Positions 1-6,843 of a DNA stretch of 64,000 nt are shown piece after piece (positions within the stretch are counted from its first letter, which is position 1; the number at the start of each line of letters is the position of its first letter). The DNA is taken from positions 1 through 64,000 of the forward strand of contig NZ_PGVG01000026.1 of the NCBI RefSeq assembly GCF_002795245.1, written 5' to 3'. The DNA comes from Bradyrhizobium forestalis (GTDB lineage Bacteria > Pseudomonadota > Alphaproteobacteria > Rhizobiales > Xanthobacteraceae). Under the pieces are notes generated by a model. It was not told the DNA's origin and did not search any database. It saw nothing but the letters and a program-made list of their open reading frames with translations. The translations under genes and the position numbers were made by a program.

Positions 1-103
1 AAATACGCTATTCTGGTGCCGCATGGCGGGGACCTCCTTCCGTGTCTCGAACGTGTGCGAAGCGCTCGAAACACAGAAGAATCCACGTCATGCACCCTGT
101 CCA

Positions 104-266
104 TAACAATCGAACCGGACAGCCGTGGGCTTGACCCGGCCATCCATCGCTTTATGCGCAACGTCGTTCCGGGGCGATGCAAAGCATCGAACTAAGGTGC
201 GCGCAGTTGCGCACCTGAGAACCTCGAGATTCCGGGTTCGCGTCTTCGACGCGCCCCGGAATGACG
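104..266. repeat. Dispersed palindromic intergenic repeat
   Basis: The 288 bases before the first gene hold no convincing ORF. Positions about 164-175 (TTCCGGGGCG type) and 252-266 (CGCCCCGGAATGAC) form inverted ends around a GC-rich core with internal short palindromes (GATGCaaaGCATC at 176-188, TGCGCgcagttGCGCA at about 198-213). From memory this composition is typical of a high-copy intergenic repeat of Bradyrhizobium and relatives. The left flank (TTGACCCGGCCATCCAT, 131-147) looks like part of a second repeat type. Confidence 0.6.
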
Positions 267-288
267 GTGCCACATAACAGAGACCCCA

Positions 289-1296
289 ATGAACCGCATC
301 CTTCCGGCCGCGCTCGCCGCAGTCCTCCTCACCCTCCCCCTCTCTTTCGCCCACGCCGACACCGCGCCGCGCGAACCCTATGGCATCGCGCTCGAAGGCT
401 TTGCCTATCCCTACCCCGTGCACTTGCTCCCCGTCGTCAACGACGGCGAGCAGCTCAGCATGGCCTATATGGACGTCGCTCCCCAGCAGCCGAACGGCCG
501 CACCGTGGTGCTGCTGCACGGGCGCAATTTTCCGTCGAGCTATTGGGCACCCGTGATCAAGATGCTCAGCGAGGCCGGCTTTCGCGTCGTGGTGCCGGAC
601 CAGATCGGCTTCGGCAAATCCTCCAAGCCGCAGGGCGAGCTGCATTTCGACAATCTGGCACGCAACACCATTTCGCTGCTCGATCATCTCAAAATCGACA
701 AGGCCGAGATCGTCGCGCATTCGCTCGGCGGCATGCTCGGCGTGCGCATCGCCCGCGCCTATCCGGACCGCCTTGCCCATCTTGTGCTGACCGCGCCGAT
801 CGGGCTCGAGGACTACCGCCTCTACGTGCCGCCGACACCGACCGAGAAGATGATCGAGACCGAGGACAAGCTCACCGCGGACGGCTATCGCAAGCAGCTC
901 CAGACCAATTACGCAATCAAGCTGCCGGCCGAGGCGATCACGCCGTTCATCGATGCCCGCTTCAACATCAAGGGAAGCCCGGACTATCCGCGCTGGCTGC
1001 GCGCCTTCGTGTCTTCCGGCCAGATGATCTATCGCGAGCCGGTGGCGCACGAGATCCCGCTGATTGCGACACCGACGCTGTTCATCATGGGCGCGGACGA
1101 CCACAACGCGCCGGGCCGGCCGCTCGCGCCGGAGGCGCTGCGGGCCAAGATGGGGCAGAACGCCGAACTGGCGAAGGCGCTGGCGGCAAAGATGCCGAAC
1201 GCGCGGGCCGAAGTGATCCCGGATACCGGCCATCTCGTCTTCCTGGAGGCGCCGGAGAAGTACAGAGAGCTGGTGCTGAGCTTTCTCGGCCGCTAG
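289..1296 (+). CDS. Secreted alpha/beta hydrolase
   Basis: 335-aa alpha/beta-hydrolase fold protein of unknown substrate. A Sec signal peptide covers about residues 1-23 (AHA-DTA cleavage), so the enzyme should act in the periplasm. The oxyanion HG motif (LLHGRN) lies near residue 77, the nucleophile elbow AHSLGGM places Ser145, and the C-terminal DTGHLVF supplies the catalytic His. An acid residue is likely within GADDHNAP (near residue 266). Length and layout fit the AB_hydrolase_1 family (haloalkane-dehalogenase/epoxide-hydrolase-like), but nothing fixes the substrate. It appears to be monocistronic, with an intergenic repeat upstream. Confidence 0.85.
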   Translation: MNRILPAALAAVLLTLPLSFAHADTAPREPYGIALEGFAYPYPVHLLPVVNDGEQLSMAYMDVAPQQPNGRTVVLLHGRNFPSSYWAPVIKMLSEAGFRVVVPDQIGFGKSSKPQGELHFDNLARNTISLLDHLKIDKAEIVAHSLGGMLGVRIARAYPDRLAHLVLTAPIGLEDYRLYVPPTPTEKMIETEDKLTADGYRKQLQTNYAIKLPAEAITPFIDARFNIKGSPDYPRWLRAFVSSGQMIYREPVAHEIPLIATPTLFIMGADDHNAPGRPLAPEALRAKMGQNAELAKALAAKMPNARAEVIPDTGHLVFLEAPEKYRELVLSFLGR

Positions 1297-1487
1297 CGAC
1301 AGCTGCGTGTCGTCTGAGGCAGGATGCGGGCAACGTTCATGCCGCATTCAGGTCATGATTGGCAGGTTTGGATCGCGACGTGTCGGCACGTCCCAGATTT
1401 AACGTGTCGAATCGTGTCTCTTGATTCATTGTGCGCCGCAAGCGCCACTCCCCGAAGCCTGCCCCCAAGGACAAGAAGGAAGATTAG

Positions 1488-1739
1488 ATGAAATACCTGT
1501 TTGCCGCCGTCATGCTCGCCAGTGCGGTCGTCGGTTTCAGCGAGGCGGCCAGCGCCGCCGAGGGTTGTGGCCGAGGATTCTATCGCGGTCCCTATGGCAA
1601 TTGCCGCCCGATGCGTGGCGCGGTGGTTGTGCGCCCCGCGCCCGTGGTGGTCGCTCCGGCGCCGGTCGTCGTCGTGCCGCGCGCCCGCGTGTGCCCCTAC
1701 GGCTTCCGCTGGTACGCCGGCCGCTGCCGCCCGTTCTGA
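1488..1739 (+). CDS. Small secreted GCG/CRP-type cysteine protein
   Basis: 83-aa protein with a signal peptide (residues 1 to about 23, ending ASAAEG). The mature part has GCGRGFYRGPYGNCRPM, then an Ala/Val/Pro repeat, then a second Cys-rich end (CPYGFRWYAGRCRPF). This matches a family of small exported bradyrhizobial proteins named for GCG...CRP motifs; function unknown. An AGGAAGATTAG ribosome-binding region precedes the ATG. A strong hairpin terminator follows the stop closely, so the gene is probably transcribed alone. Confidence 0.8.
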   Translation: MKYLFAAVMLASAVVGFSEAASAAEGCGRGFYRGPYGNCRPMRGAVVVRPAPVVVAPAPVVVVPRARVCPYGFRWYAGRCRPF

Positions 1740-1763
1740 TCTCGTCCATTTACGTTGCAGAAT

Positions 1764-1796
1764 GGCCGCGCGGCGAAAGCCAGCGCGGCCTTTTTG
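1764..1796 (+). terminator. Rho-independent terminator of the small cysteine protein gene
   Basis: GGCCGCGC (1764-1771) pairs with GCGCGGCC (1783-1790) and is followed directly by TTTTTGTT. It lies 24 nt after the stop codon of the small secreted protein. Confidence 0.85.
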
Positions 1797-1894
1797 TTAC
1801 CGACGATTCATCCGCCGTGGAACTGGAGCGCTTCCCGAATCGAAACGGGGACCGCCAGCGGCGATCCCCGTCCAGTCCGCGAATTGTCGCGAGC

Positions 1895-2167
1895 TTACCA
1901 GTAGTGGCGGCGGTGCCAGCGCCGGTGATGCCGGCGCCAACCCCAGTGGCGGCCGCGCCCACGCCAGTGAACCTGCTCAGGCGTCAGCTTGGAGGCTTCC
2001 TCGCTGGTCGTCACGGCAGGATGAGCGTCGGGATTGCCTTGCGGCGTGCGAGCGGGATCACCGAGCGGCTGCGGCGACAGCGGCGCGGCCTGCGCGGCAG
2101 TCGTGGCGAAGGCGGCGGCGCCCGCCGTCATCCCCAATGCAAGTTTCAAAAAGTTCCGGCGCTCCAT
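1895..2167 (-). CDS. Small exported protein with twin-arginine-like signal, His/Trp/Arg-rich tail
   Basis: 90-aa protein beginning MERRNFLKLALG, a twin-arginine-type or Sec signal ending near AAQAAP (residue 28). The mature part has a short acidic stretch (EEASKLTPEQVHW) and a tail rich in Arg, His and Trp (WGWRRHHRRWHRRHYW). I chose the internal ATG at 2167 because the signal sequence starts there. An upstream in-frame start would place 19 unrelated residues before it. Such short proteins are common in Bradyrhizobium; function unknown. The tail could bind metal or polyanions, but this is only inference. Confidence 0.7.
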   Translation of the reverse strand: MERRNFLKLALGMTAGAAAFATTAAQAAPLSPQPLGDPARTPQGNPDAHPAVTTSEEASKLTPEQVHWRGRGRHWGWRRHHRRWHRRHYW

Positions 2168-2297
2168 GATTTTCTTCCTTCTTGGATCATCGTGCCTGTG
2201 ATGCAGAGCAAGTGTCGCGGTCACGACATGAACCGAAGCTGAAGCGCGTGTTCAGATTCACGGTGAGCGAGATGAAGAATTCGTAGCCAGGACCTCG

Positions 2298-2612
2298 CTA
2301 CGTAACGAACGCCTGCGCCAGTACCAGCGTCTCGCGCGAGCGCTTCACGTCGGGCCAGTCGCGATTGAAATCGGCGACGAGCTTTTGTAACGCGTCACCT
2401 GCCAGCATCGCATTCAGCTTGGCCTCGTCATCGAACTGATACATCGCCTGGTGCAGGGAGGGATCATCCAGGCTCCAGAACCGCCAGGCCTTGGTCACGC
2501 CGAACGCCTTCACTGCATCGGGCAGATGTTCCGTCTCGTACCATCTGTCGAAGGCGACGCGCCTGCTGGCGTCGGTGACGATGGCGCGGACGACGAAGAA
2601 GGCTGCTGGCAT
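2298..2612 (-). CDS. Dimeric alpha-beta barrel (EthD-like) protein
   Basis: 104-aa cytosolic protein that reads as a ferredoxin-like dimeric alpha/beta barrel: AFFVVRAIV first strand, RWYETEHLPDAV helix entry, KAWRFW second strand, MYQFDD third strand, then a helix and DWPDVKRSRETL. The pattern resembles EthD/DUF4286-like proteins of uncertain function. The start at 2612 is preferred over the in-frame ATG at 2627 because GGGAG lies at a proper distance before it. A decayed copy of the same gene lies at 3483-3614 on the same strand, on the far side of the GST gene. Confidence 0.7.
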   Translation of the reverse strand: MPAAFFVVRAIVTDASRRVAFDRWYETEHLPDAVKAFGVTKAWRFWSLDDPSLHQAMYQFDDEAKLNAMLAGDALQKLVADFNRDWPDVKRSRETLVLAQAFVT

Positions 2613-2741
2613 CGGTTTTTCTCCCATTGTTTGCAGCGAGACTAGCCGCTTCAGTCACCGGCAACAAAAAAACTTCGCCCCCGATGTCGGAACGCGCGTT
2701 CTTCGCACGTCCTTGCTTCGACAGCGACATGGAGATGCAAA

Positions 2742-3401
2742 ATGGCCGACCTCACGCTGACCACCTTTGACTGGGTTCCCGAGATGCCCAGGGGTTTCGT
2801 GCGCGACCTTCGCGTGCGCTGGGCGCTGGAAGAAGCTGCCCTGCCCTATCGCGTCGCGAGCGTGCCGTTCGGCGATCGCGGCGCGGCGCATCTCGCCCAC
2901 CAGCCGTTCGGCCAGGTGCCGTGGCTGACCGATGGCGACCTCTCGATCTTCGAGAGCGGCGCGATCCTGCTGCACCTGGGCGAACGGAGTGAGGCCTTGA
3001 TGCTGGTCGATCCGCGCGGCCGCAGCGAAGCGACGAAATGGGTATTCGCCGCGCTCAATTCGGTGGAGATGGCCAGCCTGCCCTGGGCAATGTCGAAGTT
3101 CATGGGCCATGCGGACGACACGCCGGCGTGGAGATTCGTGGACGAGTTCCTCAAGCTCCGCCTGAAACGTATGGAGGCGGTGCTTGCAGGGCGCGAATGG
3201 CTGGCAGAGTCCTTCTCCGTCGCCGACATCCTGATGGCGGACGTGCTTCGCCCCGTCGATCGTTTCGACGGGCTGGCGGATAGTCCTGCCTGCCGCGCCT
3301 ATCTCACGCGCGCCACGGCCCGCCCGGCGTTTGCAAAAGCCCACGCGGACCAGATGGCGCATTTCGCCGCGGCGGATGCGGCACGTAAAAGCCGACCATA
3401 G
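2742..3401 (+). CDS. Glutathione S-transferase family protein
   Basis: 219-aa soluble protein with the two-domain GST layout. The N-terminal thioredoxin-like domain (residues 1-85) contains VRDLRVRWALEEA, the cis-Pro loop GQVPWLTDG and the glutathione-binding IFESGAILLHLGE. The C-terminal all-helical domain (about 95-210) carries the N-capping segment FSVADILMADVLR. Substrate unknown; a role in detoxification or stress is likely from the family. A GGAGATGC site precedes the ATG. It lies between an alpha-beta barrel gene and that gene's decayed paralogue. Confidence 0.9.
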   Translation: MADLTLTTFDWVPEMPRGFVRDLRVRWALEEAALPYRVASVPFGDRGAAHLAHQPFGQVPWLTDGDLSIFESGAILLHLGERSEALMLVDPRGRSEATKWVFAALNSVEMASLPWAMSKFMGHADDTPAWRFVDEFLKLRLKRMEAVLAGREWLAESFSVADILMADVLRPVDRFDGLADSPACRAYLTRATARPAFAKAHADQMAHFAAADAARKSRP

Positions 3402-3482
3402 GTGGGTCAGGCACCCCGCTAACCAGTCGCGATTGGAATCTGCAATCAGCCGCGCCGATGAACCCGTCGCACGACAGAACCG

Positions 3483-3614
3483 TCACGCCTTTTTCGTCCC
3501 GAGCGATCCTGCTGCGTGCAGCGGATGTTCCTTCTCATACCAGCGATCAAGCGCGGCGCGTTTGCCGGCGTTGGTGACGGTGGTGCGGACGATGAAGAAA
3601 GCGGTGCTCCTCCC
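3483..3614 (-). pseudogene. Truncated paralogue of the alpha-beta barrel gene at 2298-2612
   Basis: On the minus strand the frame reads TAFFIVRTTVTNAGKRAAL, then DRWYEKEH, then ends at a TGA (3483-3485). This aligns well with PAAFFVVRAIVTDASRRVAF and DRWYETEH of the intact gene. The position of the intact ATG is AGG here, although a GGGAGGAG-like ribosome site is still present, and the frame stops after about 40 residues, so more than half of the protein is missing. The rest of the 3402-3748 gap shows no gene. Confidence 0.75.
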
Positions 3615-3748
3615 TGGATGCTTTTGTGACCCAACAACGCACCGGCTGTCACACTTTGTTCAAAGATCGGGCCGAACATTCCGGACACGGTATGAGGCGG
3701 GCTGGGTCGTCCTGAATGGATCAAATCCATCAACCAGAGGAGACACCC

Positions 3749-4210
3749 ATGGCAACCAAAGTAAAACCGGTTCCCGAGGGATACCACACCGTCACGCCCT
3801 ATCTCGTCGTCGATGGTGCGGAGAAGATCATCCGCTTCATGAAAGACGCTTTTGGAGCCCAACCGGTCTTCGAGCCGCTGATGCGGCCCGATGGCAAGGT
3901 TGGACATGCGGAGTTCAAGATCGGAAATTCCATCGTCATGATTTCCGATTCCTCGGAGCGCGCACAAGCAACATCCACGATGCTTTATCTCTACGTACCG
4001 AACGTGGATGCAGTCTATCAGAAGGCGCTCAAGGCCGGCGGCACATCGGTGATGGAGCCCGCCGATCAATTTTACGGCGACCGTAGCGGCGGCGTGACGG
4101 ATCCGGCGGGCAACCGGTGGCACATCGGCACCCATATCGAGGATGTATCTCCGGCCGAGCTCAAAAAGCGTGCGGCGGAGGCCATGAAGCAGCAGAACAA
4201 GGCTGCGTAG
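3749..4210 (+). CDS. VOC family protein, PhnB/glyoxalase-like
   Basis: 153-aa vicinal-oxygen-chelate fold protein. It begins YHTVTPYLVVDGAEKIIRF, typical of PhnB-type proteins, and the paired beta-alpha-beta-beta-beta modules are visible (residues about 10-70 and 75-135), closing with GGVTDPAGNRWHIGTHIEDV. The exact reaction is unknown; PhnB-type members are often metal-binding enzymes of uncharacterised activity. The ATG at 3749 follows an AGAGGAGA ribosome site at about 3736. A Lys/Ala-rich tail ends the protein. Confidence 0.85.
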   Translation: MATKVKPVPEGYHTVTPYLVVDGAEKIIRFMKDAFGAQPVFEPLMRPDGKVGHAEFKIGNSIVMISDSSERAQATSTMLYLYVPNVDAVYQKALKAGGTSVMEPADQFYGDRSGGVTDPAGNRWHIGTHIEDVSPAELKKRAAEAMKQQNKAA

Positions 4211-4224
4211 ACGAAGCACACGCT

Positions 4225-4325
4225 TCGCAGCCGCTGGGCGGATTGGCGATAGCGCAATCCGTCAATCTGTCGTCAGAGAGGCGGCGGGTTACGGCTTCGC
4301 CGAACCCGCCCTACGACCGTTGCGC
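4225..4325. repeat. Dispersed GGGTTACG...AACCCGCCCTACG repeat
   Basis: This spacer contains GGCGGATTggcgatagcgcAATCCGTC and CGGGTTACGgcttcgccgAACCCGCCCTACG, each an imperfect inverted repeat. The same motif set occurs at 29820-29936. It sits between convergent genes (VOC protein and PIMT-like protein). It looks like a REP-type bradyrhizobial element rather than a classic terminator, though it could still terminate transcription. Confidence 0.6.
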
Positions 4326-4328
4326 CAT

Positions 4329-5072
4329 CTAGTTCTGTGAACGTGTAAAGGGGACAAAACGCACGAGGGCAACGGCGCGCGTCGTCGTCTTGCCGGGTGC
4401 GATTTTTTCGACGACCGTGAGCTGCTGAGTGGTGTAACCAGCTCCCACCGGCATGACAAGCCGGCCCCCCACGTTGAGCTGCTCGATCAACGCCGGTGGC
4501 GCATGCCCGAGCGCGGCCGTCACGATGATGGCGTCAAACGGACCGCATTCGGGCCAGCCAACGTAGCCGTCGCCAAGCCTGACGCTGACGTTGTCATACG
4601 CGAGGTCTCTCAGTGTCTTCGTGGCGGTCTCGGCCAATTGCGGGATGATCTCGATGGTGCAGACCTTTCGCGCCAGTTGCGCAAGGATGGCGGCCTGGTA
4701 GCCCGAACCTGTGCCGACTTCGAGCACGACGTGATCGGGCGCGACCTCGGCCAACGCTGTCATCAGGGCCACGATGTAGGGCTGCGAGATGGTCTGGCCG
4801 AGGCCTATCGGTACCGGACTGTCAGCGTATGCGATCGCGCAGGATCGCTCAGGGATGAACAGATGGCGTTTGGTTTGTGCCATCGCCTCAAGCACCCTCT
4901 CCGGCAGGCCTTGCGGACCCAATCCACTTCCGGCGGACCGGGCATAGGCCCGGATGGTTTCGACCATGGCGGCGCGTTCGCGGACGCATTGGTCGTCCTG
5001 CGGGGCGCCCTGTGCGGTCGCCTCCCCCGCCGCGACAACCATGGCAAGCACGTGCAGCAAGGCCTTCATCAT
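4329..5072 (-). CDS. Protein-L-isoaspartate O-methyltransferase family, exported form
   Basis: 247-aa class I SAM-dependent methyltransferase of the PCMT family, which repairs isoaspartyl damage in proteins. Motif I VLEVGTGSGYQAAILAQLA, post-I CTIEI, and the PIMT hallmarks PIGLGQTISQPYIVALM and GPFDAIIVTAA are present. Cytosolic Pcm proteins are about 210-220 aa; here about 25 extra N-terminal residues (MKALLHVLAMVVAAGEATAQG) look like a Sec signal, which suggests periplasmic action. That location is inferred from sequence only, and SAM supply there would be a problem. Two ATGs (5072, 5069) are adjacent. Confidence 0.8.
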   Translation of the reverse strand: MMKALLHVLAMVVAAGEATAQGAPQDDQCVRERAAMVETIRAYARSAGSGLGPQGLPERVLEAMAQTKRHLFIPERSCAIAYADSPVPIGLGQTISQPYIVALMTALAEVAPDHVVLEVGTGSGYQAAILAQLARKVCTIEIIPQLAETATKTLRDLAYDNVSVRLGDGYVGWPECGPFDAIIVTAALGHAPPALIEQLNVGGRLVMPVGAGYTTQQLTVVEKIAPGKTTTRAVALVRFVPFTRSQN

Positions 5073-5150
5073 CGTGCGTCCTCCACGAGGTACGCAATTT
5101 GCGTCGACCGCTTGAGCGCAACGAATGGAGCGATGACCGCTATCCAGTCG

Positions 5151-5636
5151 CTACAGCTTGTAGCCGATCTTTCGCAGCAGCTCTTTCCGCCACGCAATGT
5201 CCGCGTCGGCCTCGACACCCAGCGGTGGGGCGCCATCCACCACGCCGAGCACGCCACGGCCGAGGTCCGTTTGCGCGACAATCACCTGTGTCGGATTGGC
5301 CGTCGCACAATAGATGCGGCAGACCTCCGGCACCGCGCGCACCGCAGCCAGCACGTTGACGGGAAAGAATCCGTTACCCAGGAAGATCAAGAACGTGTGT
5401 CCGGCGCCGATGGCCAATGCGTTGTCGCGCGCGAGCGTGAGAGCGGCTTCGTCGTTTCCCGACCAGCGCACCAGCCGCTTGCCGGAAGCTTCACAGAAGG
5501 CCAGTCCGAAGCGGATGCCCGGCACCGCGCCGACCAGCGCTTCGTGGAGGTCTTCCACGGTCTTGATGAAATGCGACTGGCCGAAGATGAAGTTGGCGGT
5601 GTCCGGCTTGACGATGGGCACCACGGTGAGTTCCAT
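5151..5636 (-). CDS. Adenosine-specific kinase family protein (DUF509/PF04008 type)
   Basis: 161-aa protein matching the small 'adenosine-specific kinase' family first described from archaea. Hallmarks are GIRFGLAFCEASG, the glycine-rich GHTFLIFLGNGFFPVN, VCRIYCATANPTQVIVA and GRGVLGVVDG. Family members bind adenosine and AMP, and the enzyme assignment in bacteria is not firmly proven. The protein is full length for the family and cytosolic. It has no obvious partner gene: the flanking PIMT-like gene and the membrane protein gene lie on the same strand with short gaps. Confidence 0.8.
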   Translation of the reverse strand: MELTVVPIVKPDTANFIFGQSHFIKTVEDLHEALVGAVPGIRFGLAFCEASGKRLVRWSGNDEAALTLARDNALAIGAGHTFLIFLGNGFFPVNVLAAVRAVPEVCRIYCATANPTQVIVAQTDLGRGVLGVVDGAPPLGVEADADIAWRKELLRKIGYKL

Positions 5637-5702
5637 GGCTGCGCTCCTTCAAGGGTCCAACGCCAGTCATGGTAGGCCTGCGGCAGGCGATTGCAAGCGG
5701 CG

Positions 5703-6050
5703 TTACACCAGCTTCATGGGTGTATCGGCGACCAGACGAAGATCGATCCTGCCGATCAGCTCCAGGCGGCGCACCTCCGCCGCGCTGATCGCGGCGTCGG
5801 TCTGCCGCAAGGTACTGACGTTCGAGCCCAGCGACACGATCCCGCCCAGCACCAGGGCGATCGATCCGAGCGCGGCGGTCTGACCCGTCCCCAACAGGCC
5901 GAGGATCGTGATCAGCAGCAGCGCGGCTCCGCCGCCGATCGCGATCTTGGACGCCAGGATGTATTTCCGGCACCGCTCGGCGATCTCGGCCAAAGCCTCG
6001 ATCCGCGCCTCAATGTCGGAAATCTCGTCGGTCGGATCGTCTTCGGTCAT
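5703..6050 (-). CDS. Two-TM membrane protein with coiled N-terminus
   Basis: 115-aa protein of unknown function. An acidic, helical N-terminus (residues 1-30, DEISDIEARIEALAEIAERC) could form a short coiled coil. It is followed by two hydrophobic helices, roughly residues 35-57 (SKIAIGGGAALLLITILGLL) and 61-80 (ALGSIALVLGGIVSLGSN), and a soluble C-terminal helix. The ATG at 6050 is preferred over the upstream GTG at 6065. It probably sits in the inner membrane. No recognised family. Confidence 0.65.
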   Translation of the reverse strand: MTEDDPTDEISDIEARIEALAEIAERCRKYILASKIAIGGGAALLLITILGLLGTGQTAALGSIALVLGGIVSLGSNVSTLRQTDAAISAAEVRRLELIGRIDLRLVADTPMKLV

Positions 6051-6630
6051 TGGGTTTCGAGTCACACGTCAGCTCATTGCCTGCCCCTTGAACTCGCCTC
6101 CCTAGTGACCAAACCTAGACATGACGGTTGGGCTCAGTAAAACTAGCGAGCTACACAACAATCGCAAGCCTGGTGAGACCTAACAGAAAATGTAAATCTG
6201 ATACTGCAACTGGTGCGACAGCGGGGCGCTGAGGATTTTCGTACTAGCAGCTACTGGTTTCCTTCCAAGAAGGGGCGCGCTCGCGCTCACATTCGATCAG
6301 TCGAACACATCTGGCGACTTTCATTGAGTAAGTGCGCTTTACGTTACTATCCGCTTCGCGAATTCTCGCGCAGTTATCGCGAATTCAACAACCCGAGCTA
6401 CTACATTTCATTCCTGCGGCAGTACAAACCAACCTTCGACAAAGCTATGAATGTGGCGGAATTGTCCAAGAGTGTCGCACTTGCCAGAAAATCACATTCG
6501 TCATCAATTGCTTAGCCTGCAAGCAGCGGATCTCACAAATTCCTATTCCTTGATTAGCGAAGTGCAGAAAGACAATCCTGCTGGCGGAACGGCCGTTCTT
6601 CAAACCTCCACCTCCAATCAGGATTGCGAA
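6051..6630. other. Gene-poor, AT-richer intergenic stretch
   Basis: Nearly 600 bases without a convincing gene. Base composition from about 6120 to 6640 is visibly lower in GC than any neighbour. An open frame at 6213-6515 (plus) has no recognisable domain and poor codon bias. CGCGAATTC occurs twice (about 6357 and 6378). The stretch could be a relic of transferred DNA. Confidence 0.5.
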
Positions 6631-6810
6631 ATGAAACACCTATCAACGGCTGAGATTGCGGTCATCAAAGCACGCATACTCAGAGGCGATCGCTACTCAG
6701 AGATCGCGTCAGACTATCGTATCAATCAGGGACGCCTAGCGGATCTTAAATTTGGCCGCATCTATGCGTCCGTCGAACCAGCAGACTTGAGCCATCGGCC
6801 GACACGATAA
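6631..6810 (+). CDS. Small helix-turn-helix-like protein
   Basis: 59-aa protein. Residues 4-45 read as a short HTH: LSTAEIAVIKARILRGD, then RYSEIASDYRINQGRLADL as the helix-turn-helix core, then KFGRIYASV. The pattern resembles small DNA-binding or resolvase-like HTH units found in alphaproteobacteria and phages. It lies at the end of the low-GC patch and may be imported. No clear Shine-Dalgarno site is seen before the ATG, and the reading frame stays open upstream, so the start is uncertain. Confidence 0.5.
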   Translation: MKHLSTAEIAVIKARILRGDRYSEIASDYRINQGRLADLKFGRIYASVEPADLSHRPTR

Positions 6811-6816
6811 ATGGAA

Positions 6817-6840
6817 TGGGGGGCTTACGAGCCCCCCGCT
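6817..6840 (-). terminator. Hairpin between convergent genes, likely pccB terminator
   Basis: GGGGGGCT (6818-6825) pairs with AGCCCCCC (6830-6837) around TACG. Read on the minus strand it follows the pccB stop within a few nt and leads into CATTCCATTT, a weak T-rich run. It may work in both directions. Confidence 0.6.
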
Positions 6841-6843
6841 CTG

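Noticed and set aside
88..1347. Minus-strand open frame of about 420 codons over the first hydrolase gene
   Set aside because: The plus strand has a signal peptide and catalytic motifs; the minus frame includes translated repeat sequence.
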